A stretch of DNA of 64,000 nt from Stromatinia cepivora (GCA_014898415.1 RCTD01000003.1:1674001-1738000), one strand, 5' to 3'; numbered from the stretch's first letter, positions 12,422 to 26,782 are shown. Notes: generated by a model not told the origin, from the letters alone. A program made the numbers and translations.

Positions 12422-13263
12422 AGTCCTATGCCATACTACATTAAGTCCTCTCTTTTAAAATATCATGGAAGTGTCAGCTTATCCACTGCAGAATTAAGTC
12501 GGAAACCTCAGTCGTAATACACCCCTCCGTAAGAGAGAATCAAGCGGAAATTGGCATATGCAGATTCAATCAAGATTTCTTAGTTTTAAATATGTATCAT
12601 TATAATGCTTAGAATATCTAGAGTAAAGAGAAATATAAATTAGTATTGTTCCACTTAGATCTTATTGCTATTATTGATTTATTTAAGATCCCAATTGACA
12701 GACAAATTGCAATATAAAGTACATTTGCACACATCAATCAATCCTCCTCAAGCTCTCCCTCACACCAAAACCCATCTCCACAATTCCCACCCAGAAACAA
12801 ACCTCGCTTGCCACTCCCTCCAAAAATCTCACCGTCTCCCCAAAACACCAAAACAGAGGTCAAAAAATCCAAAAGAAATTTCTCTGAGTAATCAGAAGGT
12901 GTGTTTCCAAATATTTGATGAATGGAGTATTATGGGCATGAGCCACGGTCATCTCTGGTAAAAGGCAAGAAATGAATTCTGAGCTAGCTTGTCCCACTCC
13001 GAGATGTAAACAGTGTTTTGGTAATATATATACATAGAATTGGGGAGGGCGCTTGGACTTTATCGGAGTCTCGGGTAATACCCGGGATGGAGCGAGAGAG
13101 CTTAATGCTTAATGGAGCTTTAGGAATGTTGGACCCCGCGTTGGAGACCATGAGTGAAGACCAGACCTGAATTGAGATCTCGTTGTTTGACTTCACTTAG
13201 GCTCTCAGTTGTAATTACAATTACGATACGATATCTGGGTTTATATCGAGATTTTAATACAAA
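12422..13263. other. Intergenic region before HNT1
   Basis: About 840 bp. The first 300 bp are very AT-rich. An ORF at 12665-12961 has the biased composition of chance coding (Thr/Pro/His/Ser) and no family motif. The last part must contain the HNT1 promoter and 5' UTR. Confidence 0.5.
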
Positions 13264-14311
13264 ATGGCTTCTCAAGCAGCATGTATCTTCTGCAAGATTA
13301 TCAAAGGTACGATTCCTCAACCTCCAGCCTTCAGCTCCAACTCCATGCTCTGTATACAAAAGCTAATGTTATCATGTAGGTGATATCCCCTCGTTCAAAC
13401 TCTACGAATCGGAAAAGGTGTTTGCGTTTTTGGATATTAATCCTTTGTCCAAGGGTCATGCTGTTAGTATTTTATTTCTATACTCTATTTCTATACGTAT
13501 TCATGCTCCTCTTTCTCTGTATTTTTATATCTGCGAGCGAAGCTATCCGGTTTGAGGTTTTTAGGTTATGGACGGATGGATGCTTGGATTGATGGATGAA
13601 TGGAAAAAGTAAATAGAGCTAACATTTACATCGAAACTAGCTCGTAATCCCCAAATATCATGGCGAGAAATTGGTTGATATTCCGGATGATCAATTGCAG
13701 GAGATTTTGGTACGTCTCTCTTCTCCTTCCTCCCGAATCATTTCGACGCCCTTCCTCGTTTCTTCTTTCCGGTTCTCTCGACATCAGAATCTGCCAATAT
13801 TCCATGAGACCTCACGCTCTCCTTACATATTAAACAGAGAATAGAATAAGATAGGATTCGAAACACAGCTAACACATATACACAGCCTGTAGTAAAGAAA
13901 CTCGTCGTGGCAACCGGTGCTGAAAATTATAATGTTTTGCAGAATAATGGACGCATTGCGCATCAGGAGGTTGATCATGTATGTTATTGCTCCTCCTCAT
14001 CCGTCCCCTCTTCCTTTTCCCTCCATCCATTCCTCAGACAATAACTAACACCTCCTTCTTCAGGTACATTTCCACATGGTTCGTCCCATTCCCTCAACCT
14101 GCAACTCCCCCTCACCCTCTCCCCATCCCTTAATTACCTGTCCTCTCCCTCTTCCCCGTCCCTCTCAAATCCAACTCCAAACTAACTCCCATCCTCCCCC
14201 TAGATCCCCAAACCCTCCATCGAGGAAGGAATGTCCATCGGCTGGCCACAGCAAAAAACAGACATGGATAAACTAAAAGCACTTTTCGCTGAGATAAAAT
14301 CGAAGATGTAA
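13264..14311 (+). CDS. HNT1: Histidine triad (HIT) nucleotide hydrolase, Hint branch
   Basis: Adenosine 5'-monophosphoramidase of the Hint group. Six exons: 13264-13306, 13380-13462, 13641-13709, 13886-13978, 14064-14078 and 14204-14311, giving 136 residues, normal for Hint. Recognisable segments are CIFCKIIKGDIPSFKLYE, FAFLDINPLSKGHALVIPKY, NNGRIAHQEVDH and the HIT signature HVHFHMIPKP. The fifth exon is only 15 nt and encodes VHFHM, so the catalytic histidine triad is split over three exons, with the first His of the triad at the end of exon 4. All phases agree. The end IGWPQQKTDMDKLKALFAEI is typical for fungal Hint. Very secure identification; the micro-exon is supported because its removal would destroy the motif. 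Confidence 0.93.
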
Positions 14312-15323
14312 GCTTCCATTTTCATGAGTTGGGTTGGGATGCGTTGCATTGGGAGCGGGGTTTTAGGTGTAGGAGCATATGAGCAGGCGTTGAAATTTAA
14401 GTACTTTCCATGACTTATGGAGAGAGATGCGGGGAGTTGGTTTGATGAGCGATGATATCAATCTGGTTTTATGAAATGAAATGAGATGAATTACAAAGAT
14501 TTGAAATATGATGAAATGGGATGAAATAAGATGAGATAATATGAGTAGAGAATCCCCTTAATCTTCCGTATATACTATCATCTAAAAGCCAACGCAAAAC
14601 ATAACCCCGAAAATATAACTTCCTTGAGGTCATCTAACCCTAATTTTCCTATCCCTTCCTATCCCATCCCATACAAATTCTATCTTGAAAGCAGTAGTAC
14701 AAACATAAACTAAAAATCCATATCCATATCCCATATCCATATCCATATCCATATCCAAATACTACCTACCTACTAATCTACCAAGTAACTAACCCCTCTT
14801 CCTTCCAGTCCAACCTAACTCCCCAGCTAAGACGAGCAAGACTCAGCAAAATGGAGAGCCATGAAGTACGATAGAGAGATGAAGAATAAGACGAGTAAGA
14901 AAGAGTGCATTGTATCTTCTCCTTATATATGTCGGTACGTACCTTAGGTACCTTGGGTGTATATATACGGAATATTTCTTGCATCTTCCTTCTTTGCTAT
15001 ATCTTACTCGCTCTCACTCTCACTCTTGCACTTCCTTCCCGTCGAAGGGAGTCGAACCGAAGGGAGAAGGTTTACGTATGTATCTATCCATTTTTACATC
15101 CATCTTAGTACCAATACCAATACCAATACCAGTAGCAAAAATCAAACATCAAACATCAAACATCCATTTTTTTTCACCTCAAAATCTCATTTCATCTCAT
15201 CTCATGTCATCTTATATTATCTTTCTAACTCTCATTTCATTCTATTCATATTATAAATCCTCTTTTATTTTCTATTATCTCTTTCTCTTTCCCTTCCTCT
15301 TTCTCTCTCATTTCTCTCTTTTC
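14312..15323. other. Convergent intergenic region with simple repeats
   Basis: About 1 kb between convergent HNT1 and the CRAL-TRIO gene. It contains degenerate GATGAAAT-like repetition (14460-14545), an ATATCC repeat (14717-14757), and TACCAA and CATTT-type repetition (15100-15300). Overlapping ORFs on the plus strand are low-complexity shadows. Confidence 0.6.
14717..14757. repeat. Short tandem repeat (ATATCC)n
   Basis: About seven imperfect copies of a six-base unit, one of them carrying an extra C. It is a simple-sequence tract in the spacer and has no visible coding role. Confidence 0.8.
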
Positions 15324-17490
<2,167 letters not shown>

Positions 17491-18157
17491 GGAAAAGATA
17501 TATAGTTGAGTAATCTTGACTCTAAATAGTCAAGTTGAAGGAGGGGTTGAGAAGTGAGGGGACTGAAGCCTTGAAACGTTGGTAGAAAACAAAATTCGTA
17601 ACAGGTCAAGTTATGGGGCTTACTGTACATACCTACCTAACACTAACACGAGAATCTTTAATTGATATCTACAATTTCTAAGCAAAATAATTCTCTTGGC
17701 CGTTTTGATTGTCAAACGACAGGAAATTAGAAAATGATCAGCAGGAAGCGGAAAATGCATTTCTGAATTGAAATCCGAAGTAGCCGCAAATGCTGCAAAT
17801 TTCCTTTTCATATTGTATTCCCGAGGTCATAAAAGTTCGTCATTGTGCGCTCTGTGGTGTTCGTGTCAAATTCATGTAGGTGCACACGGTAGGTACGCAG
17901 CGGGGTAAATTATTACTCAGTACCTGTATGTATTTTTGATACATAGCGGGTTGAAAACATCCAGGCATTTTCACCACTATCAGATAGGACCATCAGACCT
18001 GAATTGTGTTGTACAGCAGCATCAAATACGCGATAACTTCTGTTTTGCGCGTCAATTAAGGTTCTTGATTGTGAGGTGCGCAACCAGCATTTGGACATAA
18101 GACCCCAAACAAAATAACAATTCCAGCGCCCATCTTTCATCCAAAAAGCCAACAACA
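17491..18157. promoter_or_regulatory. Divergent promoter region, CRAL-TRIO gene / DAM1
   Basis: A 667-bp spacer between two divergent genes. No ORF with family motifs and no RNA gene is seen. I could not assign specific binding sites. Confidence 0.5.
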
Positions 18158-18974
18158 ATGGCCACCACAACTCCCCTCACCGGCGGCAACAATAGCACCA
18201 AAAGATCTCACTCCGCCTCTCGCAACCCACTATCTCGGCCAACAACGCCTCTACGCCCCTCCTCACGCTCTTCCCTTCGCGATTCTGCGAGAAGGAGTAC
18301 GGGCGGTTACTCCAGTGCTCCTTTAGAAGCATTTGAGCCTGCTTTTGCAGAATTATCTGATTCGATGGCGGATTTAGAAGCCAATTTTATGCATTTACAG
18401 TTGATGCATGAGAGTTTGGCCAGGTTTAGTGAGAACTTTGCTAGTTTTCTCTATGGATTGAATATGAATGCTTTTTGTGTGGATTTTCCTGAGGTTTGTT
18501 TACTTGAGCTGGGCTATTTGGGATTTTCTAACTGCGTTGCTAGGCGCCTATTCCGGATTCATTTCGTAGAGCACAGGAACAGGAGGAGCAATTAGGTCAG
18601 TTTCATGGACGGGTAAACATTGAAGGCGTTACTGATAGTTTAACTAGGCAGGTCAACAAATTCGGAAAGATTTCGTGGTGAAATTGATGGAGAGACAACA
18701 TTTTTGTAAGCAAAATGTTAGTTGCTATTATGGCTCATGGCTAATTGACCTCTCTAGGACCACTGACACATCCTTCGTTGATAATCCTCCAACCTCCTCC
18801 AAAGCAACCCCAAAATTTACAACCCCAGCACCATCACGAATAGCAGGCTCTTCTAGCCGAGGTGGATCTTCTGGTGGCTCTGGATCATCTGGGAGAGGTA
18901 TTCCTGTTCCGCGCGGGGGACGTGGAGGTAGAGCGAGTGGTCTTGCGAGGGGTCGAGGTCGTGGTGTACGATAA
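18158..18974 (+). CDS. DAM1: DASH complex subunit Dam1 (one-base frame conflict before last exon)
   Basis: Kinetochore-microtubule coupling subunit of the DASH/Dam1 ring. The Dam1 core is plain in exon 1 (18158-18493): FEPAFAELSDSMADLEANFM, HLQLMHESLARFSENFASFL, GLNMNAFCVDFPE. Exon 2 (18544-18595) gives APIPDSFRRAQEQEEQ and exon 3 (18652-18705) gives QQIRKDFVVKLMERQHF. The expected last exon (18758-18974) has the fitting frame TTDTSFVDNPPTSSK and an Arg/Gly-rich tail, but joining 18705 to 18758 leaves the frame one base short and makes a TGA at the junction. The donor lies in a T5 run (18701-18705), so a single missing T in the assembly or a real deletion would explain it. The N-terminal 160 residues are secure; the C-terminal part is uncertain. 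Confidence 0.8.
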
Positions 18975-19103
18975 TACAGAAATACGCATCACAAATCCTC
19001 CACCATGATACCCCGCCATAGATTTATAGTAGTAGCCACGATGGACTGGGCTTTGATAAACCCCTCTATGATTACTTCATGTCAGGGAATATGATGCATA
19101 TGC

Positions 19104-19616
19104 TCAGGTTTCCTGGTCGTCAATAAATCCAGAGTTTTCCATCTCAACCTCTACATCTAGAGCCTTATTTCTGGTGCCATTATCTGGAGGGCCTTGTCCT
19201 ATAGCTGCTTCTGCATCTCTTTGTGTATATGGTTCCTCCTTTAATGCCTTGACTCTATAAAAAGTAATTAGCATGATGCTTTCAGGATTTTTCTCCATAA
19301 TCCAACATACCTTCTCTTATGAGGTTTGCCTTTAAGATGCGACAGCATACTATTTTCCGATTCGTACCATTTCGCACACTGAATGCAATACCATTTTCCC
19401 AAACCTGGCAAATCTTCCGCAGCTTTCGAGCCTTTATGTTGCGCTAAATGTTTTGGAGAACGAATATCGGCAGAGATTTGATCGAGATCTCTGTAATGGA
19501 AAATATTAGTCTTGCGCACAAAAAAGCTTCCTTTCCATTAATTGAATTGCATTGCATTCTACTTGCCTCAATCTTCTCCTCGTCTTAGTTTTAGTTGATT
19601 TTTGAGGGATACCCAT
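19104..19616 (-). CDS. BUD20: C2H2 zinc finger ribosome biogenesis factor Bud20
   Basis: Bud20 is a shuttling factor of pre-60S ribosomal particles. Three exons on the minus strand, 19616-19567, 19490-19311 and 19254-19104, encode 126 residues. The basic N-terminus (QKSTKTKTRRRLRDLDQI), the core DLPGLGKWYCIQCAKWYES and the finger CIQC ... HLKGKPH with the following KRRVKALKEEPYTQ are the family signature. The C-terminus is acidic. The first intron starts with GC (AG/GCAAGT, 19566-19565), not GT; the frame fits exactly (Arg split over the junction) and no usable GT is nearby. It faces aconitase across a 980-bp divergent promoter. Confidence 0.9.
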
Positions 19617-20598
19617 TTTGACTTATCGACTTGGTGATATTCTGCTTCGACGACTTGATTGGAGTTTTTTGCTGCAAATGGAAATTTCGATGTATGGTGG
19701 GTTGTAAGTTTGAATATTGAATTACTAAATTTTTTGCTTAGACTGCATGTGGGATTTTTGAAAATTACGGGGAAACCTTTATCCACCCCACAGAAATTGT
19801 GCATCTGTCGGCACGGTTAGAACGGAAAGAGTATGCCGAATTCAGTTATTAAATCTTGGAAACAACTCCGCAGATAAATTATACAGAAATAAACTTTCAG
19901 CCTTTGAAAAGGAATTCAGCCTCGGAAAAGTCCTATTGTTGATAGCACATGACCGGAATAGAAATCCGATTTCGCATCAAACCGGAACCGTTTGACGGAA
20001 GACATCATGAAGCAAGTAAATGACAAGTGGATAAATGGAAGCGGGCGTTAACACTTTATTGGATATAGCGAAGAAAGTTTGATCCACTATCAACCTGCAG
20101 ACCTACGAAAAATTCGCATTTGAAATATAGCCACAAACAAAGGCTTCAATTTTCAAACCCAAGCCTTGATGAGAGAGATGAGAGCGACACAAAAGTAGAA
20201 AAATAGAAATAAATTCCAAAACTCTTCTCCCCGTTCTTGAAGAGTTTGTTAATTCAATTGTTTTAATTCATACAATAACTAGAATACCTCAATATTTTCT
20301 GATGTCAACCTTTTTATTCTTTATCTAATTGGACAAATTTTAACACATATTACATCGTTGTGCATTTTAATCCTATCCTGCCCAGCCTATCCCCCGTTTT
20401 GGAGAAAAATAATACCTCAATTTTGATTGGACCGCTCATATATGGTCAAAGCTTGAAGATAAACCCGCGGTTCCCAAGCTTCGGTTGTCCAAGTTTCTTC
20501 CTCCCACTATTTTGCAACTTCAAAGTTGTTTAAACAATAAACAACCTACAATCATTTTTCTCTCTCTTCCCTCTTTTGCCTTAACCATCTCTCTCACA
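19617..20598. promoter_or_regulatory. Divergent promoter region, BUD20 / ACO1
   Basis: A 982-bp spacer. The part near the aconitase start (20340-20598) is pyrimidine-rich on the plus strand, as is frequent in strongly expressed fungal promoters. No separate gene is seen; a minus-strand ORF at 19568-19804 overlaps BUD20 exon 1 in another frame. Confidence 0.5.
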
Positions 20599-23561
20599 AT
20601 GTTGGCAACAAGACAGGTTCTCGCTGCTGCGAAGCGGCGAGCAATTACCGGCATGAGCATTCGCACAATGGCCACTGTTGGTGATTCCCCGCTTGATAAA
20701 CAAGTTAGACAAAATATCCACGAAAAGAACAACTTCATCAACTACAAGAAGATGTCCGAGAACCTCTCAATTGTTCGTCAAAGATTAAACCGACCTTTGG
20801 CATATGCTGAAAAGATTCTCTACTCACATTTGGATGATCCTCATGGTCAAGAGATTGAACGTGGTGTATCATACCTTAAGCTTCGACCCGACAGAGTAGC
20901 TTGTCAAGATGCTACTGCTCAAATGGCTATTTTGCAATTCATGTCAGCTGGCATGCCTTCTGTCGCAAACCCTACCACCGTTCACTGTGATCATTTGATT
21001 GAGGCACAAGTTGGAGGTGCGAAGGATCTTACTCGGGCTATTGATATCAACAAGGAGGTCTACGATTTCCTCTCTACTTCTTGCGCAAAATACAATATTG
21101 GTTTCTGGAAGCCAGGTTCCGGTATCATTCATCAAATTATCCTTGAGAACTACGCTTTCCCAGGTGGTCTACTCATTGGTACTGATTCGCATACACCCAA
21201 TGCCGGTGGTCTCGGTATGGCCGCTATTGGTGTCGGTGGAGCTGATGCTGTCGATGTTATGGCCAACCTTCCTTGGGAGTTGAAGGCACCAAAGGTTATC
21301 GGTGTCAGGCTCACTGGTGAACTCTCTGGCTGGGTTACTCCAAAGGATATTATCCTCAAGGTTGCTGGTATCTTGACTGTTAAGGGTGGAACTGGTGCTA
21401 TTGTTGAATACTTCGGTCCTGGAACGAACTCAATAAGCTGTACAGGAATGGCAACTATATGCAACATGGGTTTGTACTTTTCAATTTTATATTTGTTTTC
21501 TTGTCCTAACTTTTTTATAGGTGCCGAAATTGGTGCAACAACCTCTCTCTTCCCATTCAACGACCGCATGTACGATTACCTGGCTGCTACTAAACGTACC
21601 GAGATTGGAGACTTTGCTCGCACATACGCCAAGGAACTCAGAGAGGATGAGGGTGCACAATACGATGAGTTGATTGAGATTAACCTTTCTGAGCTCGAAC
21701 CACACATCAACGGACCATTTACTCCAGATCTTGCCACTCCTATCTCCAAGTTCAGTGAGGCCGTTAAGGCTAACAACTGGCCTGAGGAATTGAAGGTTGG
21801 ACTTATTGGTTCTTGCACAAACTCTTCATATGAGGATATGACTCGTGCTGCTTCTATCGCTCGTGATGCCATGGATCATGGTATCAAGGCAAAGTCTCTC
21901 TTCACTGTTACTCCAGGTTCCGAACAAATTCGTGCTACTATCGAGCGTGATGGTCAATTGGAAACTTTTGAACAATTCGGTGGCATGGTACTGTAAGAAT
22001 TCCCCCAACTTTCTTCCTTTCCACAAGCTTCATCGTCCTATTTTACTACACCCCCAATGTCCAAGTTTATTTGGATGTCATCTTTACTAAAACCTCTCTA
22101 GTGCTAATGCTTGTGGGCCTTGTATCGGTTAGTACCCCTTTAATTTTCTCCCCCCTTTGCTACCCCTCAAAAGTGCCCTTTTAATTGCCAAGAATACTTG
22201 AGACATTGAAACCTTTTCAATTGTCAACAGTACTTGAGGCATTGAATCCTTTTCAATTGTCAACAGTACTTGAGGCATTGAATCCTTTTCAATTGTCAAC
22301 AGTACTTGAGGCATTGAATCCTTTTCAATTGTCAACAGTACTTGAGGCATTGAAGCCTTTTCAATTGTCGACAATAGTTGGGACATTGAAATGCTCTTTT
22401 GGGGGAAGTGATATCTTGCTTCCACTTCAAGGCGTCTTGATTGTTCACCACAATTTGGACATTGGAATACCCCACCACGTCTCCTCCATTCATTTCATGA
22501 ATTTTTACTGACCTTTTAAAAGGACAATGGGATCGTAAAGATGTTAAGAAGGGAGAAGCCAATTCGATAATCTCATCCTACAACCGTAACTTCACTGGAC
22601 GTAACGATGCCAACCCTGCTACTCACTCTTTTGTCGCATCACCAGATATGGTAGTCGCTATGACCATTGCTGGATCCCTCCACTTCAACCCTCTCACTGA
22701 TACCCTGAAGGATAAGGATGGAAAGGAATTCAAGTTGTCTCCACCTACCGGTGATGGATTGCCATCAAGAGGATATGACCCAGGACAAGACACTTACCAA
22801 GCACCACCTGCTGAGCGTGCTTCGGTCAATGTTGCTGTCTCACCAACCAGTGATCGTCTTCAACTTCTTGAGCCATTTAAGCCATGGGATGGAAAAGATG
22901 CTTTGGACATGCCTATCTTAATCAAGGCCAAGGGAAAGACCACTACCGATCATATCTCCATGGCTGGTCCATGGCTCAAGTACCGTGGACATTTGGACAA
23001 CATCTCCAACAACATGTTGATCGGTGCCATTAACAGCGCAAACGGTGAGGCCAACAAGGTCAAGAACTTCACCACTGGTGAATTTGATGCCGTTCCAGCT
23101 ACCGCCAGAGATTACAAGAAGAAGGGTCTCCCATGGGTTGTCATTGGTGACTGGAACTACGGTGAAGGAAGTTCAAGAGAACACGCTGCTCTTGAGCCAA
23201 GACATCTTGGAGGTCTTGCCATCATCACCAAGTCTTTCGCTCGTATTCACGAGACCAACTTGAAGAAGCAAGGGATGCTTCCTTTGACTTTCATTAACCC
23301 AGAGGACTATGAAAAGATCGATCCATATGACAAGGTATGAAACTCCAGCAATTATCCTTCCAAAGCAAAGCTAATCATTTTGACCTCTAGGTTGACCTTA
23401 TGTGCACTGAGCTCGCCGTTGGTAAGCCAATGACTCTCAGAGTTCACCCCAAGTCCGGCGAGTCATTCGACATCAAGCTCGCTCACACTTTCAACGCCCC
23501 ACAAATTGAATGGTTCAAGAATGGAAGCGCTTTGAACACAATGGCAAAAATGAATGCATAA
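20599..23561 (+). CDS. ACO1: Mitochondrial aconitate hydratase (aconitase)
   Basis: Converts citrate to isocitrate in the TCA cycle in the mitochondrial matrix. Five exons: 20599-21469, 21521-21992, 22102-22127, 22523-23334 and 23391-23561, giving 783 residues, the usual length. The start is chosen because it gives a good presequence ([20 protein letters not shown]) before the mature DSPLDKQV. Visible family blocks are [55 protein letters not shown] and [20 protein letters not shown]. The three [4Fe-4S] cysteines lie in SCTNS and in CGPC; the latter two are encoded by a 26-nt micro-exon. Intron 1 (51 nt) has no in-frame stop. The third intron (395 nt) contains a 36-bp minisatellite. Highly confident. 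Confidence 0.95.
22179..22393. repeat. 36-bp minisatellite inside the third aconitase intron
   Basis: Six head-to-tail copies starting at about 22179, 22214, 22250, 22286, 22322 and 22358. The four inner copies (22214-22357) are nearly identical, while the first (35 bp) and last copies are diverged. Each unit contains CAATTGTCAACAGTACTTGA. Because 36 is divisible by three, the array is open in frames of both strands and produces false repetitive ORFs. It lies wholly between the micro-exon and exon 4. Confidence 0.9.
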
Positions 23562-25317
23562 ATGATTAAAATACATTGGGTGCGGTTGTGGTGTTGGGCG
23601 GTGATTTACGAGAACTAAATCTTTCTGGACTTTCGGAGCTAATGGGTTGCTCTGGTCTGCTACTGTATTTTGTTCACCACAGTGAACCTTTTTTAGTTAA
23701 TGCTTTTACAGTTTACTCCCGTACATTAGGCCCCTTTTTCCTATGTTAAAAAGTATGAAATCCCTAGAAGGGGAAATGCTATGATAATGAACGATTGTGC
23801 ATCAAGATTTTTGCAGTGTGATTGTTTGAATTTGGAAAGAAATTTGTTACTTTGATTTTAATGTCTGAAGCTAGGGAAGTTAATCGAAGTACGAGTATCT
23901 ATATATTCACGGAAGTCCTTGAGAAAATTGTTTATGAGATGATGGCCAAGGTGGCCATGCGCAATAGTTGTTATAGATATTCTGGGAATGGAATGCGGAA
24001 GCGGGGAATCGTATTATTGTCTTTGGATACCTTGCTTGGTGTTAAGACTTTGTCGCGGCTTTAGTCCTTTGTATCAATTTTGGAATTGATTTAAAAAAAA
24101 ATATGTATTTGAATTTCTATAATCATTCTGAATTCATCGATTTAAAAATTATTCAAAATTTGATTGAATTATTCATACACCTTTATCTTGCGGGACACTT
24201 GCTTTCACCGACTACGCACTAGTTGGCTGAGCCATAGAGAGCCGACTATAAATCGCTTGTTTGGGGATGATTGGTTTGGAGATGGTTGATTGTGGAAATA
24301 GAAATAGAATGGTGTATGTAATGTATTTAAAATGAGAATGTTGATTGTGGTGGTTTTATATTGTGGATTTGGTGTGGATTGGAGGTTGGAGGTTGGATAA
24401 TTCGGATTGTCAGGGACTCCTATCATATTTGAAATATTTGACCAACTGTGTCATTCATCAGATCTTTCTTTTTCAAGGTCTACTTTACCACATATTGAAT
24501 AGATATTACAAATGATATCTGGACATCTAATAAGGGGTTCCCACTCTGATGGATATATTCTCAAAGAGCTCCAATGGCATTTCTGATAGAATGTTATGGC
24601 TCAAGTAGGTTGCGAAACAATTGTAAGTGTAGTGAACTGGGAAAACAGATAGTATATAGCATATATTAAGATTTACTTACCTATTCCGAGAAAAATTGTT
24701 GTATTCCCCAAACTTTTCGACCTGCTACATGTCTTTTGAAGAAATGATATGATATGATGTTTGGTCTTTGGAGGATTACTAATATTTGGTTTCCTTTTTG
24801 TTGGAGAGATGAATGAAGGGTTAAATAGTTAGATGATAGATGTGGATTCGGATTCTAGTCGCCGCCCCTTCCTTCAAGTCGCTATACTTTTACTCTGTCA
24901 TCATCTGCGATATATTGATACTGAAATGATGAAAAGTTATCATGTTGGTTGGTAATAACATTTCCCTGGGTCAAACTACTATTTAATTTTGGAATACATG
25001 GATAATTGCCTTGCTACTGATTGTGTAGCTTAAGTTAAGCTGGTTAAAGGTCTAGGCCGTGGTTAGGAATACCTCTTATACTACTAATAACTATCAAAAT
25101 TCTTCTTCTTTTGATAGGGTTTGAGATTTCGAGACTATGCTTGCTGTAGGGGATAATGTGGATTTAGTTGCGGAGTTTGGGTTGTGATATACGGCGCGAT
25201 TGCTTATGCTATGTCCTCAAAGTAGGTAGGTAGGTTTATTATCTATACTTTGCTACTAGTTAGATACTAAATCACCTTTTTACTCTAGTGTTATTTTGAT
25301 TTATTTCAGATATAATT
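23562..25317. other. AT-rich intergenic region after ACO1
   Basis: About 1.75 kb. The start holds the aconitase 3' UTR. A short ORF at 23822-24064 and a minus ORF at 24205-24426 show no motif and are low-complexity or AT-driven. I recognise no gene or RNA. Confidence 0.5.
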
Positions 25318-26029
25318 ATGGCTCTTATCCTTCAAAGTAATGATTTCATCAAGACCCTCTGGTTCTTACCTGGCGAAGAAACAGATATACCACGTAGTTT
25401 ACTATACGGCTACACGCCTTCAACTTGGTGCTGGAATTATTGGTGCTACAATAGCCACTGTTATAGCCATAGCACTTATTCGGCGCGTACTCAAAACAAA
25501 AGCTCGGGTATCTACCGCTACTCATGAGTCTGCATCTCAAGGCTTATATGAACCACACCCTACACATGCAGTAAAAGCATACGCTCTTCTCTGCAGAGCC
25601 TACCAAATCAAAGGCCCCGATAACAAGCTAGCTTATGTGAGTAGCTATATATCGATCTATAAGTGCAGCGTGAATCGTCTATACGAGTCTTGCTTGCCCT
25701 CCTGACATGAAGATCTATAGACCAGCCCTATCTTTTGTTGCTGCTGCATGCTATTAGTTTTCAAATGTGTAGTTTCTTTGTTACTCCGCCGGCATTTCTA
25801 CAGAAACGCATGCTATGGCGCCGTTGAATTATATCAGTACTATATCTGTGGGTTGATTTTAGTAAGATTACTTTCCTCATACAATTCCTTGAGCTCACTA
25901 GGTGGCTGGTTAGTTCTCGCTTCCGCATTCACGGGCAACAAATTAGCACAGGATATTGAAACAGCTGTGAATAGTGGCAAACGTATATTGAGATTTGAAC
26001 TCATAGTTCAATTACTTGACAGAGATTAG
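25318..26029 (+). other. Short ORF fragments with a possible membrane segment, unrecognised
   Basis: Three overlapping or adjacent ORFs (25318-25527, 25340-25705, 25748-26029) show non-random peptide texture. The second contains a hydrophobic stretch LGAGIIGATIATVIAIALI followed by basic residues, like a single membrane anchor. The third contains LGGWLVLASAFTGNKLAQDI. A donor-like GTGAGT follows Tyr at 25637. They may be exons of a small unknown gene or the remains of one. I do not recognise a family. Confidence 0.3.
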
Positions 26030-26782
26030 CACACGCAGAATGAAACCGCATGATGTTCCTCATGCTGGTGCATCAGTACTTGCGCAGCTATTATCGTGGT
26101 ATTGTGATATCATCTTGTGGTTAATACTCCGGCTAACTTTCTAGTCTCCAGCTATTTCGAATCCTGGGTTTTCAGGCTCCGGGGTTGGTGGTGGGCATTA
26201 TTGAGCAGTATGAATGGAATTATGGGGTCTTTGATATTGATGCTATTCCTATGATCTGTCAGGGTTGCTTATATTTACTTGGATACTCGAGCATATAGAG
26301 GTATACTAATATGTGTTTTACTTTTTTACTGCGGTATGCTATAGTTATTTAGGGCAATATCTGTCCCGAGAGTTCCTTGGGTTATGTTACAGGAGAACGA
26401 GAGTTACTATGGATGTATACTTTTTAAGACTTTAGATAGCGTGTAGTTTCTAGTTAGGTATGGGTGGAGGGAGAGGTATTAAGCTTTTATAGACTATTAC
26501 TCTTTTATGGTTATAGATAGGTCCACAATTTATTTGTTGTTACTTTGTTGGTCTATCGATTTGATTATTTGATGCCTAACAAATTGTGTGATACTTGAAA
26601 AGCCATAAATTGTGGTATTCAGTCTAAATAAGGAACCTATAGGATCATTTAGTATACGAATGCTAAATGTATGAATCCAGGTTGCTCGGGGCAATTATGC
26701 TAAGAATGAAAGAAGGATCAAGGAACCCCATATGTACAGCTTCAAGAGCCGATAGGAGATCAAGAGTTCCAAGTAGAGCCAA
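26030..26782. other. AT-rich region left of the mobile element
   Basis: About 750 bp of AT-rich sequence without a supported gene or RNA, ending at the target duplication of the hAT-like element. Confidence 0.5.

Noticed and set aside
20485..20598. Upstream in-frame extension of aconitase
   Set aside because: Has no ATG closer to consensus than 20599 and would place a non-presequence stretch before a good mitochondrial leader.
22179..22393. CRISPR-like array
   Set aside because: The repeats are directly adjacent without spacers and lie in a eukaryotic intron.
22129..22511. Repetitive ORFs on both strands in the aconitase intron
   Set aside because: They are produced by the 36-bp minisatellite, whose unit is a multiple of three and lacks stops; the stretch is intronic.
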